Of a stretch of 64,000 bases of DNA, positions 29,301 to 35,700 are shown piece by piece. Origin of the DNA: Dendrosporobacter quercicolus (GTDB lineage: Bacteria; Bacillota; Negativicutes; DSM-1736; Dendrosporobacteraceae); NCBI RefSeq assembly GCF_900104455.1, contig NZ_FNHB01000003.1:62001-126000 (forward strand), given 5' to 3'. The notes under the pieces are model-generated. The model was given only the letters and a program-made list of their open reading frames with translations, searched no databases and was not told the DNA's origin. The translations under genes and the position numbers were made by a program. Every line of letters starts with the position of its first letter. The first letter of the stretch is position 1.

Positions 29301-29334
29301 ATTGACGGCCGATTGTGAAGAAGGAGTAATATAA
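20305..29334 (+). CDS. NRPS: aryl carrier, then two cyclisation/cysteine modules with embedded MT-like domains
   Basis: This 3009-residue protein has the order ArCP (LGLDSLQ, Ser48), Cy1 (DLLVADVQS, Asp236/Asp241), A1, MT-like insert (~1012-1392), carrier (Ser1492), Cy2 (DNLIFDGWS, Asp1690/Asp1695), A2, MT-like insert (~2492-2852), carrier (Ser2954). The Cy domains carry DxxxxD in place of HHxxxDG and form thiazolines. Specificity codes read DLYNMSMIWK and DLYNLSLIWK, both cysteine-type. The SAM loop is broken in the first insert (QIGARSSG) and altered in the second (EIGGRTGN), unlike later copies; PchE has a comparable non-methylating domain used for epimerisation. ATG 20305 was chosen because GAGG lies about 9 nt upstream; 20098 is inside the previous gene. 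The layout resembles HMWP2 or PchE plus PchF. Confidence 0.95.
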   Translation: MNNRPNSAKASDRIPPEYEEVKAQIRAMLPAAAQFDEQQNLIELGLDSLQMMRLVNQWRRRGCQVTFAELIGDPSLNAWWSLLQRTRLPGDCRESGEQPATAAPFPLTDVQYAYWVGRQDDQALGGVGCHAYLEIDGGNIDRERLAAAWTTLLDHHGMLRAKFLADGLQQVMEVSGAQPLEVNDLRSASTEECRRELKRIRGRLSHRRLAVEKGEVAGLSLSLLPGGRARLHFDIDLLVADVQSLQILLRDLAAAYARGVRPPAPRNWSFGRYLRDEEQRRAADRETAARYWQERLDSLPGAPGLPLQEKPERLKFPVFQRRTYFIREAQWKSLQQLSAGYRVTPAMTLLAAYAEVLDRWSTTSRFLINIPLFDRQTGEAGLEEVVADFTNLLLLAVDCSSPQCFVERARSIQAQFHQDAAHTVYSGVQVQRDLARLRPGERYVAPVVFACNLGSPLINEECESTLGRLGYMISQTPQVWLDFQLYETDGGLLLAWDAVEELFADSVIDRMFDAYARLIEWLAEGKNNWLLYPTVFQRNTAMEQALTGFSELPPACRLHDGFFALAAAQPHKTALVNSADDTCITYGELADYALRTAALLEQNGVRPGDAVAVTLPRSPEQIAAVLGVLATGACYAPVSVAQPPARRANIHQKADIRFALTGRSVAPTVEWPPGTRVLPLEDGAGLMPLAEPAAGPVDDPAYIIFTSGSTGEPKGVQISHAGAFNTIVDINRRYRVGEQDRILAVSALDFDLSVYDIFGLLNVGGSLVVLPEGVRREAGQWLKLLDKYQVTLWNSVPVLLDMLLVAAQNAETGLPLRLVMLSGDWIGLDLPPRLNELAPQCRLVAMGGATEASIWSNYFDVALPLPENWTSVPYGRPLSNQKYRIVDGKGRDCPDWVAGELWIGGAGVALGYKGDPKLTAERFVDYSGSRWYRTGDLGRYWPDGNIEFLGRKDFQVKIKGHRIELGEIEVALREHPEVRNAVVQAVGPAKGNKQLIGYVVPKRQRQSQLWEAADADGAAEIWQELLQAGHEGSRELPAGLRPEQFAEFHSFLENLSLDCICHAFEQTGVFRAGRDRYTLEELLREGRIAQRYHVLIAGWLEIMADEGLLVREATGVFRRLHSTAVRTGKAWQELSPEWRAYARGILQYIQEIGEYHAGLLTGRVDPLGLFFTEKSRLSPEQLLRQLPGVDYRNSIAKTLLGAAIRQKAGAGPVQILQIGARSSGLTRELTTLLPPGNAVYTCTDSSAFFLNEVKQGLEDRNGLAFSLLDIEEDPQVQGYVLHHYDIIVAPDSLHRTRHIGSTLAHVEALLAPAGLLLMMEKTVNSRLQQVGTAFLEDGFTRFEDERKGTRLPLLSSVQWEEALQRKGYGGIAVFPGAEEAAACFGQQVIVALAPQSVHRFHPEKLTDFLQRKLPDYMVPSAFIPLAALPVTANGKVDRQALPAPVIAQEGAGKLFTELKTETQQRLAVIWRSIFSLDRIGADDNYFALGGDSLLATKLSGMIRSSFGTEMSLASIFELPTIAQMAVHIERLLEKTPDQSEFGQLPVLVPAPGEQFLPFPLTDIQQAYWFGRSGIYSLGNVSTHCYFEIEESGLDVNRVTDAWRRLIDHHAMMRAVMMPDGQSQRVLQEVPPYHIVTLDLRNSNAGEVEAGLSRIREKMSHQVLDAGQWPLFEVRASLFGENRVRLHVSFDNLIFDGWSMFHLLSEWGRLYRQPEDELQMVDVSFRDYVLALERLKDSGLYQRDRQYWFNRLADLPPGPELPLAQNPDFLHRQRFTRLSSSLNNGAWRRLKERAAAAGLTPSGVLLTAYAEVLSIWSKRPQFTINLTQFNRLPLHPQVSRIVGDFTTLTLLAVDHSSGKTFLERSRNLQQQLWQDLDHAYVGGVEVQRELARQRGDQQGAAMPVVFTSALGVNQWNGEDTSERWLGKLIYNITQTPQVWLDHQVVEQNGELLLIWDAVAGLFPPGLLEDMFGSYCQLLERLADEETVWREKTPNLALVPRLHARVQANDTGVLLPQERLESLFEKQVIRQPEKPAVHSPGLTLSYRELAGRASGVEACLRAKRVRPNTLVAVVMEKGWEQVVAALGILKSGAAYLPIDPAYPEERRQELLQNGHCSIVLTQSRLEKKLNWPEEVERILVDQLKAADRTGDLPTPTGSVTDLAYVIYTSGSTGVPNGVMIDHQGAVNTILDINRRFAVGPQDRILALSNFNFDLSVYDIFGMLSAGAAIILPKAEQSKDPAHWLALLREQKATVWNTVPALMQMLLEYVSCRAETMPASLRLVLLSGDWVPVTMPDKIKTLFPGVDVVSLGGATEASIWSNLYHIQKVDPEWKSIPYGRPLANQRYYVLNQFMGDCPVWVPGQLYIGGAGLAKGYWNNEAITRERFIDHPRTGERLYFTGDLGRYLPDGDIEFLGREDFQVKIRGHRIELGEIEAVMRRINGMKDAVVGATGELLTGYVVLKPEEGTKLFTTDCADSRDCALRWHTIKKAGQFQAAQIPSGLDVEEVKTFLESAEQISLAFICRMLAKLGIFRNEREQYSLDELMERFKLQRRYRPLIGHWLNILIEERIVEKDEAGLYLNHHSLPALLPKLDKEGNFPGLSETAATLATAFKRDDSVYLELLQGTLDPLELFVREDAFLTPDAMNQFNLARGYYTELARATFSAVLNTYPSDKEIRVMEIGGRTGNLAGELVKLLTPGKDRYLYTDESAYFTDQAKGRLSEFPPMEYGLLDMNKAPLQQGYEPHAYDVIIADNTLHRTRNVRTVLEHIKTMLAPGGILLFTETTRNNRLMMTTTGFFADGFSQLEDERSLSGIPLLTAEKWREVLSEKGFAKTIAFPANGQTAEQFGQHLLMAQAQEAVSVFKPSNLADEIRCKLPAYMVPTTYILLEKLPLTANGKVDRKALAQLGKEKAGLPVKTHTPPATETQMKLASAWKEVLNCQQVGIHDSFFELGGDSLRAIQCINLLKTKYSLELSLPELFETPDIERLARLVEVSGSGGGELTADCEEGVI

Positions 29335-29447
29335 CCGTGCGCTAACTATCGTATGCCGTTTTTAGGAAGCGGTTTAAGCAGAAGGCGGGGCTTCGTCATG
29401 GTCCTATCAGGAACATTTCAGTCTGGATGCTGGAAGGAGAATGATCA

Positions 29448-30548
29448 TTGGATAAAAAAACAATAGGGATTTTGGGAGCGACAGGCTATGTGGGTCAAGA
29501 GGCGGTCAGAACTCTGCTCGCGTTTACAGGTCATAATATCGTTCTGGGCGGGCGGAATATAACTAAAATCTGCCAGCTTTTTCCTGAAACAACTGCAAAA
29601 GGCGACTGCTTCCAGGTGGATATTTATGACCGGCAAATGCTTCACCGCTTTTGCGGTAATTGTGATATCGTTGTCAATTGCGCGGGACCGGCAAATAAAA
29701 TTTCAGATACGATTGCCCAGGCCGCGATAGAGCAAAGGGTTCATTACGTTGATGCTTCCGGCGGCGAGGTATTGCTGCAGCAATTACGGCGGAGAGAGCA
29801 GGAAATAGTGAAAAACAATTTATTGTTTGTTGTCGCCTCCGGGGTGTACCCTGGTTTATCCGAGCTGTTTCCGGCTTACATTGCCGAAAAGTATTTTGAT
29901 GATATGGATTCACTGGAACTGTTTTTTGCTGGTCAGGGGGCGTTTTCCCTGAATGCAGCCTATGACATTGTATGCGGTATTGAAGCGGACAGCGGATCAG
30001 GCATGACCTGCTATCAGCATGGCGCGGTAAAAAGGATCAGCGGCAATTTTCACACTAGCTACACGCTGCCGTATCCCGCCGGCCAGCTTGATACTTATCC
30101 GGTGATCAGCCGGGAATTTGAGCAGATGGCCAAATGTTATCCTATTCAATCGGCTCGTTTTTACAATACGTATGCCAATAAAGCCGCATTCCATACGTTG
30201 GTGATGATTAAAGCAATGAAACAATATAAGACTGAAGAACAGAAAAAAGCTTCTGCAAAAAAACTGGCGGAACAATTCGATATCAGGAGAAAAGCGATTG
30301 ACGATTTTACTATGTTTCATTTAATTGCGGCCGGAAATAAAAGCGGCCGGCGTGTACGGCTAGCCGCCAACCTGCTGTATAGAAGCGATTGGAATGCTCT
30401 ATCCGGTAAGGTTGCTGCAAATGTAGCCAGAATGATCATTGAAGGAAAGCAGGAGAAAAGCGGTTGTTTTTTTGCAGCCGAAGGGGTCGAAGCGGCTAAA
30501 GTGGTCGAGGCATTAACCGAACAAAATATTGAGCTGAAACTACACTAA
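29448..30548 (+). CDS. Saccharopine dehydrogenase-like NAD(P)-dependent reductase (PchK-like candidate)
   Basis: This 366-residue protein starts with a Rossmann motif IGILGATGYVGQEAV and continues with VVNCAGP and HYVDASGGE, the pattern of the saccharopine dehydrogenase NADP-binding family. The C-terminal half is not diagnostic. In the enantio-pyochelin pathway a thiazoline reductase (PchK) unrelated to PchG does the ring reduction, and I recall it as belonging to this type; that is the most likely role here. The start is TTG 29448 with AAGGAGA 7 nt upstream; it follows the NRPS after 113 bp. Having this gene next to a PchG-type enzyme is odd, because one reductase usually suffices. Confidence 0.8.
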   Translation: MDKKTIGILGATGYVGQEAVRTLLAFTGHNIVLGGRNITKICQLFPETTAKGDCFQVDIYDRQMLHRFCGNCDIVVNCAGPANKISDTIAQAAIEQRVHYVDASGGEVLLQQLRRREQEIVKNNLLFVVASGVYPGLSELFPAYIAEKYFDDMDSLELFFAGQGAFSLNAAYDIVCGIEADSGSGMTCYQHGAVKRISGNFHTSYTLPYPAGQLDTYPVISREFEQMAKCYPIQSARFYNTYANKAAFHTLVMIKAMKQYKTEEQKKASAKKLAEQFDIRRKAIDDFTMFHLIAAGNKSGRRVRLAANLLYRSDWNALSGKVAANVARMIIEGKQEKSGCFFAAEGVEAAKVVEALTEQNIELKLH

Positions 30549-30575
30549 CGGAGAATAAAGCGGAGGTGGGACGAA

Positions 30576-32786
30576 TTGAGCGGCAATCAGCAGTTGCGAA
30601 CCGTGGTATGCGGTTCGCGGTTTGGACAATTCTATATGGAAGCGCTGAATGCACTGCCGGGGCAGTTTAAATTAACAGGTTTGCTGGCGAAAGGCAGTGT
30701 GCGTTCACAAAAATGCGCCGAACGCTACGGTATTGAGCTGTATACCGACGTCGGCCAGCTGCCTGCCGACACTGACCTCGCCTGCGTGGTGCTGCGTTCC
30801 GGCGTTATGGGCGGTGATGGCACTGCGGTGTCGTTAAGCTTGTTAAGTCGCGGCATTCACGTTATTCAGGAGCAGCCTGTTCATCATAAAGATTTGGCTG
30901 ATTGTCTGAGAATGGCGCGAAAAAACGGCGTATACTTCCGAACCGGCGATCTATACGTACATTTACCTGCCGTGCGCCGATTTATTGCTTGCGCACGGCA
31001 TATACTGGAGCTGCAGCAAGCGTTGTACCTTGACGCCGCCTGCGCCACTCAGGTTTCTTTCCCCCTGATGCACATTTTGCTGGACGCATTGCCGTCCCTG
31101 CGTCCCTGGAAGGTAAATCAGGCGGTTAAAAATGAGGGGCCTTTTCAGCTATTAACTGGTGTTCTAGGCAATATTCCTATGATCTTGAGAGCACATAATG
31201 AAGTAGATCCCCAGGATTCCGACAACCATCTTCACTTGCTGCACCGCCTGACCATCGGAGTTGACGGCGGTAGTTTATCGCTTGTGGATACGCACGGACC
31301 GGTTATTTGGCAACCGCGTTTACATGTTCCTGAGCATCACGATCTTGCCGGTGAGTTTTCCGTCTCTCCGCCCGGCTATTTATTGGAGCATAGCACGCAG
31401 CTTTTGGGACCGGCGCCGGCCGACAGCTATCAGGACATTCTTCTGCGCCAATGGCCTCAGGCAATTGGCCGGGATCTGACTATGATGAGAGACATGATAC
31501 GGGAAGGATCATCCATGGATACAAGAGCGCAGCAGGAATTGCTTGTCGCCCGTCTGTGGCAGGATGTGACCGGCGCATTAGGCTATCCGGTCCTGCGTTC
31601 CCACCACATCCACCAGCCGCTGGCATCGGACGTATTGCACCAAACGGCTGCGGCTGTTGACGAAGAGCGGGAGGAATGCGCCGGAGGCAAGCCGCTGGCA
31701 GGGATGGCGGGCCTTAATGCCGGTCAGGTGCGTGAATGCCTTAACCGTCTGGAAGAGGCAGCCTTGTCTTCCATGTTATTTGCGTTGCAGTCGCAGGGAA
31801 CGCTGGATAAGGCAAAGCAGAAATACCGCATAGAGGATATCTTCTCGACTGTACAGGTGGCTTCCCGCCATCAACACTTAGTTTTGCGCTGGCTGCAGCT
31901 GCTTGCCGAGCGTGGCTGGCTCACCCGGTATGACGGTTGCTTTGGGGGGGGCGCACCGGTGACAGCGGCGATGATGCTTAACCGGTGGGAATTGGTGAAA
32001 GAGGCGTGGAACGGAAAACTGGGCTCGCCTCTCACCATAGAATATTTGATCAGCAATGCTGAACAACTTCCCCAGTTGCTGAGCGGCGCACAGCAAGCGG
32101 CATTGTTATTATTTCCCGAGGGGCGCATGGACATCGCCAGCGCCTTGTACCGTGATACTATGATCGCACGCTTTCTTAACCAGGCGGTCGCGGAGACGGT
32201 AATGGACATTGTCAATAGCAGTAAGAGGGAAAAATTGCATCTACTGGAGCTTGGCGCCGGGACTGGAGCTACTACTGATGTGGTTGTCAACAGCTTAAAC
32301 GCTGCCGCAGAGCAAATTAGTTTTGACTACTTATTTACCGACATTTCAAATTTTTTTCTGGCCCAAGCGCGTCAACGTTTTAAAAAATGTCCCTGGATGG
32401 AGTTTCGTGTTGTCAACATTGACGAGAACCTTTTTTCTCAGGGTCTGACCGAACCCTTTGATATCGTGATTGCGGCAGGTATGCTGAACAATGCCCGCAA
32501 CGTGAATCAGACCATGCAGAATCTTATGCTTGCTCTTGCGCCGGGAGGATGGCTGTTAATCACGGAGCCTGTGCGCGAGTTTCCGGAAATGCTGATTTCA
32601 CAGGCATTTATGATGACCCGCCCGGAAGATGACAGGAAAAATACAAAAACAACTTTTTTATCCACAGAGCAGTGGTTGCATGTATTTCGCCAAGCCGGCG
32701 CGCAGGATGTTAAGATGCTGCCTGGCGAGGAACATCCGCTTGCTCTGATGGGACAAAAACTATTTATTGTGCGGAAAGGAGTGTAA
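30576..32786 (+). CDS. Thiazolinyl imide reductase fused to a SAM methyltransferase
   Basis: This 736-residue protein has two parts. Residues ~1-365 resemble thiazolinyl imide reductases (Irp3/YbtU, PchG): TVVCGSRFGQFYMEAL, CVVLRSGVMGGDGT and GIHVIQEQPVHHKDL, which reduce a carrier-bound thiazoline to a thiazolidine. After a linker (~380-470), residues ~470-736 form a methyltransferase with an intact LELGAGTGATT loop and the FPEGRMD and EFPEMLISQAFMM blocks shared with the MT inserted in the NRPS at 32790. A reductase carrying its own MT in trans is not an arrangement I know from pyochelin or yersiniabactin. TTG 30576 follows GGAGGTGGG. A decayed copy of the C-terminal part lies at 12640-13731. 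Confidence 0.88.
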   Translation: MSGNQQLRTVVCGSRFGQFYMEALNALPGQFKLTGLLAKGSVRSQKCAERYGIELYTDVGQLPADTDLACVVLRSGVMGGDGTAVSLSLLSRGIHVIQEQPVHHKDLADCLRMARKNGVYFRTGDLYVHLPAVRRFIACARHILELQQALYLDAACATQVSFPLMHILLDALPSLRPWKVNQAVKNEGPFQLLTGVLGNIPMILRAHNEVDPQDSDNHLHLLHRLTIGVDGGSLSLVDTHGPVIWQPRLHVPEHHDLAGEFSVSPPGYLLEHSTQLLGPAPADSYQDILLRQWPQAIGRDLTMMRDMIREGSSMDTRAQQELLVARLWQDVTGALGYPVLRSHHIHQPLASDVLHQTAAAVDEEREECAGGKPLAGMAGLNAGQVRECLNRLEEAALSSMLFALQSQGTLDKAKQKYRIEDIFSTVQVASRHQHLVLRWLQLLAERGWLTRYDGCFGGGAPVTAAMMLNRWELVKEAWNGKLGSPLTIEYLISNAEQLPQLLSGAQQAALLLFPEGRMDIASALYRDTMIARFLNQAVAETVMDIVNSSKREKLHLLELGAGTGATTDVVVNSLNAAAEQISFDYLFTDISNFFLAQARQRFKKCPWMEFRVVNIDENLFSQGLTEPFDIVIAAGMLNNARNVNQTMQNLMLALAPGGWLLITEPVREFPEMLISQAFMMTRPEDDRKNTKTTFLSTEQWLHVFRQAGAQDVKMLPGEEHPLALMGQKLFIVRKGV

Positions 32787-32789
32787 TTT

Positions 32790-35700
32790 ATGCTGCAGAA
32801 GGCTAAAGTCAATCCGGCGGAATTGCTGACACGACTGCGCAGCGAAGGCGCTTCGGTATGGGCGGAGCAAGGCAAGCTGCATTACCGGGCGCCAAAAGGC
32901 TTGTTAAAAAATAGTGATTTGCAGGCGCTAAAAGATTACAAAAACGATCTTTTGCATTTGCTGCAGTCCGAAGCTGTACCGGCCACCGTCACGTCGGCAC
33001 CTGAAGAGCGGTTTGACCCATTCCCCCTTACCGATGTACAGTCGGCTTATTTATTAGGACGGCAGGGACTGTTCAGCTACGGCGGTGTGGCCTGCCATAT
33101 CTATATGGAACTGAATTATCAGGAACTCGACCCCAAACGAACAGAGGCAGTCTGGAATCAGCTTATCCAAAGGCATGATATGCTGAGATCGACCATACAT
33201 CCGGAGGGATACCAGCAGGTCAGGCGGTCGGTTTCTGATTTTGCAATCACTTTTAGTGACGCCAGTGGCTGGGATGAGGAAAAGTCAGCGTACAAATTTA
33301 AAGAAATCCGGGAAGAAATGGGACACCGCCTCTACCGGACCGATCAATGGCCGTTGTTTGATATTGCCGTCACCAAAACCCGCAACTACACGGTGCTGCA
33401 CCTTTCTATGGATTTGCTGATTGCCGATTGGTTTAGCATTTGGAAACTTCTAGAGGAATTTGAGGTGCTTTATCAAGCGCCTGAGCGGCGCTTGCCCGAG
33501 CTTACAATTCATTTTCGTGACTATCTGCTTGCTGAACGGAATATGCGGGAAGGCACGGCCTATTTGCGCGATAAAGCCTACTGGCTTCAGCGGATAGCCG
33601 CTTTACCATCAGCTCCGGTTCTGCCTTTAGCCAGGCAACAGGAAAAAACTGCAGCCGTAAGATTTCGGCGGCGTATGCTGCGTTTGAATAAAAAGAGCTG
33701 GGACAGTCTTAAGCAATATGCCCAGCAGGCGGGCTTAACGCCAACAGCAGTAGTATTAGCCGCCTATGCGGCTGTAATCGAAAGATGGAGCGAGAACAGG
33801 GAGTTTTGTCTGAATCTTACTTTGCTGAACCGGTTGCCGCTGCATCCGCAGGTTAACGATATTGTAGGCGATTTCACATCTGTCAGCTTGCTGGCAATTG
33901 ACTGGCACAGCAAAAATTCCTTTACAGAGCAGGCGAAACGCTTACAGAAACAATTACTAAGGGATTTGGAGCATCGTCTATTTTCCGGAGTGGAAGTTCT
34001 GCGGGAAGTAGCGCGCCGGAGCGGTCGGGAAGCCGCCTTGATGCCGTTGGTGTTTACCAGCGCTATCGGCCTGGTTGAGGCTTCAGCAGAAAAGCGTCTG
34101 CAGGGCGAACTGGGCGGGTTCGGCGTTAGCCAGACTCCACAGGTTTTCATTGATTGTCAGGCGATGGACAGTCCGGCCGGGCTGCAAGTCAACTGGGATG
34201 TACGTGAAGGCGTTTTTCCGGACGGAATGGCGGACGATATGTTCGCTGCGTTTGAAAAACTGTTGCGGGCGCTGGCCGGAACACGACAGGTCTGGGAAAC
34301 GGAAGAAAACGTAGCTTTGCCTGATTGGCAATTGGCTGAAAGACAAAAAATCAATGCCACCAAAGAAATTTTTCCGGTGCGGCAACTGCATCGTCAGGTG
34401 CTGGCTCAGGCGGAAAAAACGCCGGATCTTGCAGCGGTTATTGATTCCGGGGAACAGGTCAGTTATGCTCAGCTGGTTCAACGGGCGGCGGCTGTGGCGG
34501 AAGAATTAAAGCAGCGGGGTTGTACGGTTCAGGACCGGGTAGCAATTGTTATGGATAAGGGCGTGCACCAAGTTACGGCAGTACTCGGGGTATTGCTGGC
34601 AGAAGCCGTTTATGTTCCAATTGACATAAAGCAGCCGGAATTGCGGCGGGCGGTTATGCTGGAGCAGGCAAATGTGCGGTTTGCTTTGACGTGCTCAGCC
34701 GCTTGGTTAAGCTGGCCGGAGACGGTACAAACAATAGAAGTGGACAAATTAGAGGCGCGGCGTACTCCCGTCGTTTCAGGTGAAGAGCATCTTGATTTGC
34801 CTGCTTATATTATCTATACTTCCGGCTCCACCGGAACCCCCAAGGGCGTAGTGATCAGCCACCGTGCGGCCGCCAATACCGTAGCTGATATAAATCGCCG
34901 CTTCGGGGTTACTCAGAGCGACAGGGTCCTAGGCTTGGCCCTGCTGAGTTTTGACCTGTCGGTGTATGATATCTTTGGTCCCTTGATAGCAGGAGGCGCT
35001 GTGGTTTATCCCGATTCTGACAGACGCAACGATCCGTCACACTGGGTTGAGCTTATGTCCCGGTATGAGGTTACTGTGTGGAACTCCGTACCGGCCTTGA
35101 TGCAGATGCTGATTACTTATTTACATTCAGAGCAGACGGCCTCGCTGCCGCAATTGCGTCTGGCCCTGCTTTCCGGCGACTGGATTCCGCTGACTCTGCC
35201 GGATATGGTTGGTCAACGTTTGCCGGGCGTGCAGGTTGTTAGCCTGGGTGGCGCCACTGAAGCGGCCATTTGGTCTATTTATCATGTCTATAAGGGGCTT
35301 GAAGACGGATGGTGCAGCATTCCCTACGGCCGACCGCTGGCAAACCAAGGGTTTCGTGTGCTGGATACGGCCAAGCGTGATTGTCCTGTATGGGTTGCCG
35401 GAGAACTGTATATTACAGGTTTGGGTTTGGCAGAAGGCTACCTGGGCGATCCTGAAATTACCACAGAACGTTTTTTCCTCCATCCTGAAGATGGACAGCG
35501 GCTTTACCGCACCGGGGATCTGGGGCGATATACACCTGGCGGCGAGATTGAGTTCCTGGGACGGAGAGACAATCAGGTTAAAATCAAAGGGCATCGAATT
35601 GAGCTTGGTGAAATTGAGGCCGTGCTGCTAAAACATCCGGCTGTTTCAGCCGCCGGCGTTACAATTGATGGCTCCGGTAATGATAAAGAGTTATTGGCTG

